A DNA stretch of 48,812 nucleotides, from the NCBI RefSeq assembly GCF_040549485.1, contig NZ_JBEPTK010000024.1, positions 1 through 48,812 on the forward strand. Direction: 5' to 3'. The notes beneath the pieces were generated by a model. The model was not told the DNA's origin. It saw nothing but the letters and a program-made list of their open reading frames with translations, and searched no databases. Below are positions 24,508 through 33,785 of this stretch, one piece after another. Made by a program: the position numbers and the translations under genes. The stretch's first letter is position 1; every line of letters begins with the position of its first letter. This DNA comes from Constrictibacter sp. MBR-5 (GTDB taxonomy: Bacteria; Pseudomonadota; Alphaproteobacteria; JAJUGE01).

Positions 24508-27500
24508 ATGTTGTATCGCAGTGCGGCGGAGGTGCTGGAGGAAGCTAGAGCGCTCGGGATGCGACGCGCTTTCTTCGTGACTGCGCTGCTCCTCGAAATG
24601 AAGGCCGTCCGCGCGCATCTCGCGGATTTGGGCTCGGTGCAGGGCCACCACGGCACGATCTACGAGTGCGGTAGCTTCTCTGATCGAGGTCAGGAATGGC
24701 TGGTCGTGGTCGCCGAGACCGGCGCCGGAACCCATAACGCCCACAGCGTGGTCGCCGAGGCTCATAACCTGTTCGACGCCTTCGACGTGCAGATCCTGGT
24801 CGGCGTGGGCGGTTCGCGCAAGAAGGATGCGCCGCTTGGTTCGGTCGTCGCTTCCGAAAAGCTTTATTGGCCCTATGGGGGCAAGGCAGGAGCCGGCGGA
24901 TTCTCCCACCGGCCAGCCGCCTATCCGCCCGATCTGCGGCTTGTCGGTATCGCCAAGAAGATCCGCCGCGAAGATGACTGGCTAACCCGCATAAGACCGC
25001 CGCGCGGCGGCACCTTACCCGCCTTCGATGCCTATCCGGTGGGCTATCCGCCGCTGGGCCTGGTCGCACCCATCGCCTCCATCGAAGCGATCCTCGACAA
25101 TCCCAAGAGCGAGCTCGAAGCCCTGCTCGCCCATGGCTATGGCGACACGCATGTCGTCGAGATGGAAGGCTATGGCGCGGTCTATGCTGCGTTCGCCGAG
25201 CGGACGCCGAGCATTGTCATACGAGGCGTCTCGGACATGACGCAGAAGAAGTCCGCGCGCAAAGACGCACTGCTTCAGCCGATAGCCGCCAGCCATGCGG
25301 CCGCCTTTGGCTTCGAAATGCTGAGTCATTGGGGGCAGCTCGAACCGGCGCCCGCGCCGATGCGCGTTGATGGTTCGCCGACTGGATCGTTCGAGCCGAT
25401 CACGCCGCACGCTGACACGGATAAGGCAGCCGCCGAGCCAGGGGACGAGCCCAAGTCCGGGACGCCGGCTCAGCCGCGCTTGTCGCTGGTGATGAGCCTC
25501 TCGGCCGATTTCGGCCCGGGCGACCGCGAACGGATCGTGCGGTTCGAGGCATCCTTGCGTGCGATCGCGGCCGACGCCGACATCGCGATTGTCAAGGCAG
25601 AATTCGGCTCGCCCCACCTTTTCATTGCCGACTCGAACGGCGCTCTCGCCAGGGCCGACACGGGTCGCTTGCGTAAGGAGCTGGCCGAGCGCGAGGGCGT
25701 CGAGCTGCTTGGTCTTGTGCCGCTCGCCCGGTTCGAGACTTTAGAGCCGATCCGCAAGGCGCTCCAGGCCGCTTCCGGCGACTTGCTACACTGGCCGGCG
25801 ACGCTGCCCGGCGGCGAGCGCATCGCTCGTCCCGAGCATGACCAGCTTCGTGCGCGGCTCGACGGCTATACGTCGACGACCACCGCGCTGCTCGGCGAGC
25901 CCGGCGCGGGAAAGTCGGCGCTGTTGGCGACGCTGGGCAGCGAATATACGGCGCGGGGCTGGCCTGTCCTCGCCATCAAGGCCGATCTCCTCGAAGCCGA
26001 CATTCAGACCGAGGCGGACTTTCAGGCCTGGCTCGGGCTCGACGACCTGCCCAGCACATTGATTCGCAATCTCGCCGGCATCGGGCCCGTGCTGCTGCTG
26101 ATCGATCAGCTCGACGCGCTCGCCCAACATCTCGATCTCCGCGTCGGCCGGCTCAACACCTTGCTCAACCTCGTCCGCAAGCTCGGCGGAACCGACAATG
26201 TCCATATCGTCCTCTCGTCGCGGACGTTCGAGTTCCGGCACGATGTCCGCCTGAAAGCGGTCACCGCGGAAAGCGTGGTCCTGCACCTCCCGGCCTGGAG
26301 CGACATCCTGGCGCTGCTGGAGGCACGCGGCGTCAATGCGGCGGGCTGGCCGGCCGACGCGCAGGACGTGATGCGGCGCCCGCAGGCGCTCTCCATCTAC
26401 CTGCAGCTCAACGGCCGCTACAGCTCGGAACCCTTCACCAGCTATCAGGCGATGCTCGAACGCCTATGGTCGGAACGCGTGCTGGTCGGCGAAGGCGCCG
26501 CAGCGCGCGAACAGCTCGCGGCCGACATCGCCGATCAGATGGCGGCGAAGGAAAGCCTGTGGCTGCCGGCCGCGCGGTTCGCCGAGCGCATCGCCGATCT
26601 TCGCAGCCTCGAAGGCGCCGGCGTACTGACCAGCTTCGATGGGACGGTTGGCTTTTCCCACCAGACCCTGTTCGAGTTCGCGCTCGCCCGCGGCTTCGCG
26701 CGCGAGCCGGGTCGGCTGTCCCGGTTCGTGCTGGAACGCCAGAGTTCGCTGTTCCTGCGTCCCAAGCTCTGGTCGGGCCTGACCTATCTGAGAGCGGTGG
26801 ACCGCGACGGCTATCATGACGAGATCGAGACCATCTGGCGCACCGACACACTGCGTCCGCACCTGCGCGTGCTTCTGATCGACTTCCTAGGCGCGCAGCA
26901 CGAGCCAACGGATCGCGAAGCGATGCTGATGGATGACGCGCTGGCGCACGACAAGACTAGGCTGCGCGGCTTCCGGGCGCTAAGCGGCAGCGAAGGATGG
27001 TTCGGCCGCTTTCACGCCAGCTTCATCGCGCACGCTATGACGGCCTCGGAGGAAACCGCAAATCTTCAGATCGAGGTCCTGTCGCGGGCGATGACGTTCG
27101 CCCCGGAGGAAGTGTTGCGACTGCTCCGGGCGAATTGGCTGCCTGACGCGCGCCACGACAGCCGCGCCTGGTGGGTGCTCCAATCGGTCCAGCGCTGGAC
27201 ACCCGACGTGCTCGACATCGCGCTCGTCATCGTCGGGCGCAGCGACATCGGTCCGCACATGATTGACCATGTCGCCGGCACGATTGGGGTCGCGCAGCCC
27301 GACGTGGCGTTGAAGCTCGTCCGCGCCCGGCTGAACGGCGATCTCTCGGCCGCCATAGAGGCAGCAGAGGCCCGCGCCGCCAAGCCCAAGCCGGCCTTCG
27401 CTACCTCAGAGGACGAGATGGCGTGGCGCATACGCGAGGATCCGCGCGAACCGATAAAGCGCCTGATCGAATATGGCGACGACTGGGACAGCCTGCCGGC

Positions 27501-29778
27501 GCTCGCCGAGGAAGCGCCGGTAACTTTCTTGGACGAACTCTGGCCCTGGTATGTCGAGGCGTTCGAGGCGCTGGCCCGCGTCGCGGGCGATCGCGACTTC
27601 CGTGTCGGCTACGCGCTGACCTACGATGCCGACTATCGGTTCGAAGGCGAATCTGACTTGGAGTTGCGCGAGCATGCCCTGCTCAGCGCGGCGCGCATCG
27701 CGGTCGAAGAGGCAGCCGAGCACGAACCGGATCGCTTTGCTCTGTGGGCGGCGGAGAATGACGCGATCCCGTTGACTCCCGTGCAGCGCCTGATCGCGCA
27801 TGGCTTGGCCCATCAGCCGGAACGCTTCGCCGATGCCGCACTTGACTTCATCTTGGGCGACGAGCGTCGCTATTATCTCGGCTCGATCCACGATCTGCGC
27901 GGCACCGCCAAAGCGCTGGTCGCTGCCGTCGCGCCCTATTGGCTCGCCGAGCGGGTCAAGCGCTTCGAGGAACGGATCCGCGCCTACGGCCCGCCAGCGC
28001 CCGCGGATATCAGCGACCCCAAGGGCAAGATGGTCTGGCGCCATTCCGCCCGGCGGACCCAGCTGGATCTGCTGCGCTCGCTTCCCGCCAATCGGTTGTC
28101 CCCGGCGGCCCGGCGCCAGGTCGACGAGGACCAGCGTCGCTTCGGCACGCGCCGTTCGGGTGCGACCTTCACCGGCCCGCAGTGGATCGGCTCGCCGCTT
28201 GAAGCCGACGCGATGGCCAAGGCGTCTGATGCCGACATCGTCAACGCGTTCCGCGAGCTGCCCGACGCCACCGGCTGGGATCACCCGCGCAACTGGATGA
28301 CCGGTGGCAACATCCAACTAGCGCGCGCGTTCGCGACCTTCGCCAAGGGCCATGCCGAGCGGGCTATTGGCATCCTTGCCAAACTGGACAAAGACAACGG
28401 AACTCGCGCGGCAGCGTATACGCTCGACTCGCTCGCCGAGGAGGGCGACCCTGAGGTGGTCTTCGGTCTGCTCAGCGACGTCGTTATGCGTGGGTTCGAT
28501 GGCATTGAGTTCCGCCAATCGGCCGCGCGCACGCTGGAGCGCCTCCAGCGGCGCGATGTCCCAATCCCCGACGCGTTCCTGGCGCTGCTCGAACAATGGA
28601 TTGCCACGCCGCTCGAAGACCCGGACCCCGGCGACGATGCCGAAGACGGGAGTGTCGGCGAATCGGTCGTCGAAGCCGCTGAAGCGCCCGGGACAGGGGA
28701 GGAGCACGAAAGCACATTGGAGCGCAGCCTGCTCTGGGGCTATGGCGGCTACGCTGTCGTTCCCGGCGGCGAATATCCGGTCGTGGAGGCGCTGGTCCAC
28801 TTCAGGCTGGTGCGCGGGGAACCGCTCGAGGCGCTCGCCACCCTCTCCGCTTATCTCGCGCGTGAGAAGAGCCTGGAGATCTGGGACGGCCTTGCTCGAT
28901 TCCTCCCCTATCTGCGCGACGACGAGTTGGGCGACCGGGACACCTTTCTCGATCGACTCTTCGCCGAAGTGCCAGAACTGGTCGGCAGCCGCTCAGTGTC
29001 GCACTATCTCGCCAACGCCCGAAAGCAGGATCGCGCGCTGGTCAATCGGCATCTCGAGGCATGGCGGACGGCCCCGCGCCGCCAAGCGCGGCAGGCCTAT
29101 GGCGAGATCGTCGGCCTCGCCGCGATCGCCGATTCCGACCTACCATGGGCGCAGCGGCGTCTTGACGGCATTCTCGGAGATGAAGCCGCAAGCGACGCGC
29201 GAGCCGGCGTGGCGCTGTCGGCGGCCAATCTGTTCGCCAACGGCCCCGATCGCACCCGCGCCGCGCATCTGCTCATCCGTCTGCTCGAATTCGGCGGCAA
29301 GGGGGTGTGGCAGGCGACGTTCGACATCTTCCGCATGGTCGACAAGCTCGCGCCCGACGAGCCCATGGTCTCGCTGCTTCGCGCGATCTCGGAGAGGATC
29401 GCGGAGGCGCCCCGCCTCGATGCAACCTTCGTGGTCGAGCGCCTATCGACGATGCTGCCGCACCAGGCGCCGCTCATCGCCGAGCTGGCGCTGCGCCTGG
29501 TAGGCAAATGGCGGTCCGAGCTTGGCGATGTCCACACCGCGACCGCGATGGCGACCGCGCAGCTCATCGACTTGGCGATCACGCTTCACCGGCTCGGCCC
29601 GGACACTCGCGAGATCGGGACCGAGCTGATCGAGGCGCTGATCGACACCGATGCCTATGAGGCGCGGCAGATGCTCAACGACATCGACAGCCGCTTCCAC
29701 GAGACCGCGCCGGTCATGAACCGGCGGCGGCTTCGCCGCCGCCGCGACGTCTCCCCGCGCAGGAAGCGCCGCTCATGA
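24508..29778 (+). CDS. PNP-type nucleosidase / STAND NTPase fusion
   Basis: A 1756-residue protein. Residues about 15-285 form a nucleoside phosphorylase/MTAN-like domain: VVAETGAGTHNAHSVVAEA (70-88), VEMEGYGAVYAAFA with the purine/ribose-contact Glu at 218/220, and VIRGVSDMT with catalytic-type D243. Residues about 340-450 are a linker domain. The NTPase has Walker A GEPGAGKS (463-470) and Walker B LLLLIDQLDAL (D533). It is followed by a STAND winged-helix region (VGFSHQTLFEFALARGFARE). The remaining roughly 1000 residues are helical repeats, probably the sensor. An activated enzyme would cleave a nucleoside, nucleotide or NAD-like pool. It lies downstream of the HEPN gene. The frame is long and uninterrupted. 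Confidence 0.85.
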   Translation: MLYRSAAEVLEEARALGMRRAFFVTALLLEMKAVRAHLADLGSVQGHHGTIYECGSFSDRGQEWLVVVAETGAGTHNAHSVVAEAHNLFDAFDVQILVGVGGSRKKDAPLGSVVASEKLYWPYGGKAGAGGFSHRPAAYPPDLRLVGIAKKIRREDDWLTRIRPPRGGTLPAFDAYPVGYPPLGLVAPIASIEAILDNPKSELEALLAHGYGDTHVVEMEGYGAVYAAFAERTPSIVIRGVSDMTQKKSARKDALLQPIAASHAAAFGFEMLSHWGQLEPAPAPMRVDGSPTGSFEPITPHADTDKAAAEPGDEPKSGTPAQPRLSLVMSLSADFGPGDRERIVRFEASLRAIAADADIAIVKAEFGSPHLFIADSNGALARADTGRLRKELAEREGVELLGLVPLARFETLEPIRKALQAASGDLLHWPATLPGGERIARPEHDQLRARLDGYTSTTTALLGEPGAGKSALLATLGSEYTARGWPVLAIKADLLEADIQTEADFQAWLGLDDLPSTLIRNLAGIGPVLLLIDQLDALAQHLDLRVGRLNTLLNLVRKLGGTDNVHIVLSSRTFEFRHDVRLKAVTAESVVLHLPAWSDILALLEARGVNAAGWPADAQDVMRRPQALSIYLQLNGRYSSEPFTSYQAMLERLWSERVLVGEGAAAREQLAADIADQMAAKESLWLPAARFAERIADLRSLEGAGVLTSFDGTVGFSHQTLFEFALARGFAREPGRLSRFVLERQSSLFLRPKLWSGLTYLRAVDRDGYHDEIETIWRTDTLRPHLRVLLIDFLGAQHEPTDREAMLMDDALAHDKTRLRGFRALSGSEGWFGRFHASFIAHAMTASEETANLQIEVLSRAMTFAPEEVLRLLRANWLPDARHDSRAWWVLQSVQRWTPDVLDIALVIVGRSDIGPHMIDHVAGTIGVAQPDVALKLVRARLNGDLSAAIEAAEARAAKPKPAFATSEDEMAWRIREDPREPIKRLIEYGDDWDSLPALAEEAPVTFLDELWPWYVEAFEALARVAGDRDFRVGYALTYDADYRFEGESDLELREHALLSAARIAVEEAAEHEPDRFALWAAENDAIPLTPVQRLIAHGLAHQPERFADAALDFILGDERRYYLGSIHDLRGTAKALVAAVAPYWLAERVKRFEERIRAYGPPAPADISDPKGKMVWRHSARRTQLDLLRSLPANRLSPAARRQVDEDQRRFGTRRSGATFTGPQWIGSPLEADAMAKASDADIVNAFRELPDATGWDHPRNWMTGGNIQLARAFATFAKGHAERAIGILAKLDKDNGTRAAAYTLDSLAEEGDPEVVFGLLSDVVMRGFDGIEFRQSAARTLERLQRRDVPIPDAFLALLEQWIATPLEDPDPGDDAEDGSVGESVVEAAEAPGTGEEHESTLERSLLWGYGGYAVVPGGEYPVVEALVHFRLVRGEPLEALATLSAYLAREKSLEIWDGLARFLPYLRDDELGDRDTFLDRLFAEVPELVGSRSVSHYLANARKQDRALVNRHLEAWRTAPRRQARQAYGEIVGLAAIADSDLPWAQRRLDGILGDEAASDARAGVALSAANLFANGPDRTRAAHLLIRLLEFGGKGVWQATFDIFRMVDKLAPDEPMVSLLRAISERIAEAPRLDATFVVERLSTMLPHQAPLIAELALRLVGKWRSELGDVHTATAMATAQLIDLAITLHRLGPDTREIGTELIEALIDTDAYEARQMLNDIDSRFHETAPVMNRRRLRRRRDVSPRRKRRS

Positions 29779-30116
29779 GACGCCAACGGCTGACCGCGCA
29801 TTCGCGCAAAGATGACGAACGACTTCGTCGACCATGTCCACAAGCTGCCCTCGACGTAACCACTTCTGGTCGACGGCGAGCGACGTGGACCGCCAGGCCA
29901 ATCGTCCCGTCTTGCGCCTCGGCTGTGTGCGCCGTTTCGGGACGTACACACATTGAATCTGCCTGTCTGATCACGGCCAAATGCAGTCACCGCGACGAGA
30001 TATCTCGAATCGCCTCAGCCGCGTGATGCTGCGCCTCAACCGGCGGCGACACGTTCCTCCTACCGTGGCGCGAAAAGTTGCTAACTCTATGGACGGTTGA
30101 ATCCCAGGCGTTCTCC
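29779..30116. other. Intergenic, nothing recognised
   Basis: A frame overlapping the STAND stop (ATGA at 29775) gives an Arg-rich 83-residue peptide without family signals. I do not accept it as a gene. No other feature is evident before the repeat at 30117. Confidence 0.4.
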
Positions 30117-30370
30117 GTTTGCCAGTATCTCCTTCGGAAAGTACGGAGCTTCAGCGGCAATAAAATGACGCCGTATCAGTAGCTTACAAGTTTCGTACTA
30201 AATGGCCGAAGTCATGAGGTCCGGAGAGAACCGCCCCGAGAGAGAGGAAAACGCCCCTCCGGCTGGGCCCCGCAGTCATGAGCTTTCGGCCGAAACGGCG
30301 CAGTTCTGCGGGCTTTTCGGCCCTGCAACCGGCGACGGAGAGAGTCGCGCTGGGGCGCATTGGCGGAGGG
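30117..30370. repeat. Dispersed repeat, copy B
   Basis: Diverged copy of 16499-16750 with the same block order, including cggcaataaaatgacg and gaagtcatgaggtcc. It ends at tggcggaggg, the first ten bases of the tRNA-Ser-like tail seen in copy A. The truncated SDR relic follows directly. Confidence 0.75.
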
Positions 30371-30393
30371 TCGAGGCGATGTTGACGATGCGC

Positions 30394-30775
30394 TCACTCT
30401 GCCGCGGCATCATGACCCTCGCTACGCGGTCTGAAGACAGAAGAAGACGCCCTTCGCACTGATACGGTGGCTCCGATCCCACTCGGCTTCCGCCAGGTCC
30501 ATGATGTCGCCCATAGGGTGACGCCGGCGTTGTTGACCAGGATGTCCACCCGGCGGAAAGCCGCCATGCCCCTGTCGACCATCGACCCGATCGCCGCGAC
30601 GTCGCCAACGTCGACCGCCAGGGCCAGCGAAGGGCGCCCGGCGGGCGATGGCATCGGCGGTCTGCGCGGCGAGATCGCCGTCGATGTCCCCCGTGACCAC
30701 GGCTGCACCGGCGTCCGCCGGCTCAGCGGCACCTATGCCGCGTCCAGCACCTGTGACGATGGCGACCTGAACTTT
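30394..30775 (-). pseudogene. Short-chain dehydrogenase relic, second copy
   Basis: Pieces of the same SDR as at 16848 are readable in several frames: VAIVTGAGRGIGA near 30770, VTGDIDGDLAAQTADAIARR, VDILVNNAGVT (here with the classical NNAG), LAEAEWDRSHRISAKGVFF and SERIVNIAST. The C-terminal half with YxxxK is missing, because the sequence jumps into the repeat at about 30385. It is less complete than the first copy but keeps the NNAG that copy has lost. Confidence 0.75.
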
Positions 30776-30799
30776 CAGGAATATACGAGGTGCTCCCTC

Positions 30800-31207
30800 A
30801 GGTGTGGGCAGTCGTCATGCCTCGCCCCTGGCCTCGCCCCGTCCGCAAGGTGATCGTGCACAATCCGCCACCCCACGGAAAGGTGGGCGGATGCAGCGCA
30901 CACGGGAGCGCCGCCACAAGACGGGTCGGCCTTGCACGGATCCGCAAGCTGTCCAAGGATCCTCCCCGCCCCGATCGGGCGGCATCCCAGCCGGGACTAT
31001 GATACTGCCGAAGGCGCCGCCCTACCCTCGCTACTTTCCAGAGCATCCCAATATGACCGGACAGAAGCTGCTCGTCGCCAATCGCGGCCCCGTAGGGAGC
31101 CGGATTGATGCGCCTCAGGAGGGTGGCAGCGAGTGCTCGGCTGCCAGCGCGTTGCACCGGGACCGCCCGCCACCTTCGCGACACACACCTCGACCGGCAA
31201 GCCCCCA
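30800..31207. other. SDR flank and intergenic DNA
   Basis: The first 100 bases match the SDR flank at 17640-17740. After that nothing is recognised up to the convergent stop of the coiled-coil gene at 31208. Confidence 0.4.
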
Positions 31208-32296
31208 CTATGCAGCGACCGCCTGCGATAATAAGTCGGCCCATCCGGGTGACAAATCCCGTTTACGCAGCATCCCACGAAGCTTCTCCACCGGAGTCCT
31301 GGCAAGCTGACTCCAGCGCGCAACCCATTTCTCCTTTTGGGCTGGCAACGCGGTCCCCTGGGCAAGGCCGAGCAGCATGCAGATGTGTCCGTCCTGGATG
31401 CCGTACCCCTCGCTGAGGACCAGCCAAAGCTCGCGATCGACAGGGGAAGGAGCGCGATCAGTCTGCCGGATGCGTTCTTGAATAGTAGCCGGGTCCAGCT
31501 GGAGTTCGCGCAACGCCTCGATCTCCGCGTCATCAAATACCCCCAACGCCTGCGCATGCGTGGCGGCAGGTCGAGAAGCATTCTTCCTCGGCAGCCTTGC
31601 CTCCTCAGGAACCACGTGCCCGTGTTGGGCGACATACCGCTCGAGTTTGTTCACCACCTCCATCGGCAGCGGATCGCGGAGTTCGGAGAAGCGGTTGAGC
31701 TGTTGCTCGGAGATGCCAGCGATCGCAGCGACAGCGCGGCGCCAGCAATTGCGTGAAAATCCGGCCGTGACGTTCATGATGAGATTCCAGCGATCAAGGG
31801 CCGCATCATCGATCGGTAGCAGCCGAGACCTCTTTGTCCGCGCGACGCGGTCAGCCAAAGCCGTCCGGTACTTTTCGGCTTCGCCGACGGCGGCTTCCCG
31901 GGCAGCGTTCTCTGACGCGAGAGCAGCTTGGTACCGCTTTTCCGCCCGTGAGAGTTCCTGCTGGTGGCGCCTCGCCTCAGCCTCAGCTTCCTTGATGGCG
32001 ATCGCGCGCTGCCGCGCAAGCCGATTATTCTCCGCCTGCAGCGACGCATACCGCTCTTCCAGCGCTTCGAGGCGAGACTCCAGCTCCTGCGCTATCAGTT
32101 CATAATCATCATCCTCTTCGTCCGAGGGTAACCCAAACTGCACTTCGCTGGGATGAAGTTCGGCCGCTTTCAGATGCCTGTCGAGCCGATCGAGTGCGAT
32201 CAGGCGCTCCTGATCGGTGCCGGCGGCAAGCGCCATGGTGAATAATTTTCCCGTCTTGTTAGTGAAACTTCGGGCGGCAGCAGGGTTCGAGGCCAT
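31208..32296 (-). CDS. Coiled-coil hypothetical protein
   Basis: A 362-residue protein. Residues about 50-140 form a long, heptad-rich Glu/Arg/Ala coiled coil (YELIAQELESRLEALEERYA; LQAENNRLARQRAIAIKEAE) followed by a helical C-terminal domain (WRRAVAAIAGISEQQLNRFS; VVNKLERYVAQHGH; WARWSQLARTP-like segments). The family is not recognised. Such proteins on plasmids and phages often act as DNA-binding or KfrA-like segregation factors, but this is inference. The ATG at 32296 follows gagaggag at proper spacing, better than the ATG eight codons upstream. Confidence 0.65.
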   Translation of the reverse strand: MASNPAAARSFTNKTGKLFTMALAAGTDQERLIALDRLDRHLKAAELHPSEVQFGLPSDEEDDDYELIAQELESRLEALEERYASLQAENNRLARQRAIAIKEAEAEARRHQQELSRAEKRYQAALASENAAREAAVGEAEKYRTALADRVARTKRSRLLPIDDAALDRWNLIMNVTAGFSRNCWRRAVAAIAGISEQQLNRFSELRDPLPMEVVNKLERYVAQHGHVVPEEARLPRKNASRPAATHAQALGVFDDAEIEALRELQLDPATIQERIRQTDRAPSPVDRELWLVLSEGYGIQDGHICMLLGLAQGTALPAQKEKWVARWSQLARTPVEKLRGMLRKRDLSPGWADLLSQAVAA

Positions 32297-32320
32297 CGCG
32301 GACTCCTCTCGATCAGGCAT

Positions 32321-32679
32321 ACGGACAGGCTAATCCGGTGTGATCGGGAATGTCGAAATTGAAATTATGGCAGACTCACTGCCATATGCTTTCGCCCGCA
32401 GGAGCGTACGAGAAGGAGTGCCGGCGCGGTGCGCTGGGTCGAGCAACTGGTCAAGCGATTCCAGCGACTTATCGCACCTGATTGGACAAGCGCGGCAAGC
32501 AGCGGCACTCCTGCCGCGCTTGTGGACACGCGCGTTGTGCAATCGCCTCAACGAGATCAGCCGTCTTGTCGCCGCCGCGCCGAGGTGGCGGAGGATCTAT
32601 CGATCTGCAGGTGCTGATCGCCGACAAGAGCCATGATTCCAGGCGAACCGGCTGCGCCCCCTCTGGGGTGCGCGGCGTG
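32321..32679. other. Intergenic with possible relics
   Basis: A short zinc-ribbon-like stretch (KRGKQRHSCRACGHAR, about 32485-32535 +) resembles the start of small transposase A-subunits, but it is too short to assign. The 5' part presumably holds the promoter of the leftward coiled-coil gene. Confidence 0.3.
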
Positions 32680-33386
32680 ACCCGTATCCTCGCCAAACGC
32701 TCGCTGCCGAAGGCGTCGTCCTGGAGCTGCGCCGGGATTTCGGGCGCACGATGGTGACGGCGTTGACCCGGCTGGAGGAATGCACGGTCGGCGTGCTGGC
32801 CAACGGTCCGAAATATCTCGGCGGCGCGGTCGATTCCGACGGGTCGGACCAGGGCGCGATTCATGCAGCTCTGCGACGGATTCGACATCCCCGTCGTCAA
32901 TTTCTGCGACACGCCCGGCATCATGGTGGGGACCGGAGGCGTAGAAGACCGCCCTGGTCAGGCATGCGGCCCCGCATGTTCCTGACCAGCAGCAACATGA
33001 CCGTGCCGTATTTCACGATCGTCCTGCGCAAGGCCTACGGCCTCGGGCAAAGCGCTATGGCCGGCGGCAACTACCGCGCGCCTTACTTCTACGTCTCCTG
33101 GTCGACCGGCGAGCTCGCGCCGATGGGCATCGAGGGACAGGTCAAGCTCGGCTTTCGCGCCGAACTCGCGGCGATCGAGAACCCGGAGGAGCGCCTGCGG
33201 TTCTTCGAAGAGATGGTCGCGAAAGCCTATGAGACCGGCAAAGCTCTGCACCGCTCGACCAATCTCATGGTCGACGACGTGATCGACCCGGCCGAGACGC
33301 GGACATGGGTGGTGAACCGGCTCGCCGCGATCCGGCCGGCGCCGGCACGTACGGGCAAGAAGCGCCCGATGATCGACGCTTTGTGA
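32680..33386 (+). pseudogene. Acyl-CoA carboxylase carboxyltransferase, C-terminal relic
   Basis: Readable pieces are LELRRDFGRTMVTALTRLEE (frame change), VGVLANGPKYLGGAVDSDGS, and in another frame MQLCDGFDIPVVNFCDTPGI. Back in the main frame are PYFTIVLRKAYGLGQSAMAG, MGIEGQVKLGFRAELAAIEN and VDDVIDPAETRTWV. These are the biotin-dependent carboxyltransferase (acetyl/propionyl/methylcrotonyl-type) signatures. At least two frameshifts and the absence of the N-terminal half make it a pseudogene. The last roughly 130 residues remain open and end at 33386. Confidence 0.85.
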
Positions 33387-33727
33387 CGCCTCCCTGCGGC
33401 GCATCGTCCGCGCCGAGGATCGTCTTCACTTTAACACGACAGGAAGTCGCCGTTGAGCGGCCGAGAGCATTGAGCGCGCGGCAAGGACGTTGGAGGTAGC
33501 CTGCGCAGAACCATTGGCCGAACGGTGCCGGGCAGACGTCGGCCAAGGCGCCACTGCTGAGCGACAAAAAGATTTGAACTCAGCGCGCAGACTGGCGGTC
33601 ACCAAGGGCAGCGTCGTTTGATAAATATCCCGTCCGCAACTTGCCGGTTGCTATGGGGTCGGAATGAAATATCGACAACGCATAAATAGCTTCGTAGCGA
33701 AGATTTACGACTGCGATGTCCAAGAGG
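33387..33727. other. Intergenic, nothing recognised
   Basis: Composition becomes more AT-rich toward 33660-33710 (aatgaaatatcgacaacgcataaat), where a promoter for the gene at 33786 would be expected. No coding signal. Confidence 0.4.
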
Positions 33728-33769
33728 AAACCGTCCGCGTGCCCCCGGCAAGTTCGCGCGGGCGGTTTT
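33728..33769 (+). terminator. Hairpin with T-run before the replication-like gene
   Basis: aaaccgtccgcg (33728-33739) pairs with cgcgggcggttt (33757-33768) with one T-G wobble, followed by tttt. It looks like an intrinsic terminator or attenuator. It lies only about 10 bases before the aagga ribosome-binding site and the ATG at 33786, so it may control the downstream gene instead of ending an upstream transcript. Confidence 0.6.
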
Positions 33770-33785
33770 CATTTAAGGACATCGC

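Noticed and set aside
27406-28317. 303-residue reverse-strand frame inside the PNP-STAND gene
   Set aside because: Antisense shadow; composition is Arg/Gly/Ala-rich without motifs.
29775-30026. 83-residue frame overlapping the STAND stop by ATGA
   Set aside because: The overlap is suggestive, but the product is Arg/Ser-rich with no family signal and no continuation of codon bias.
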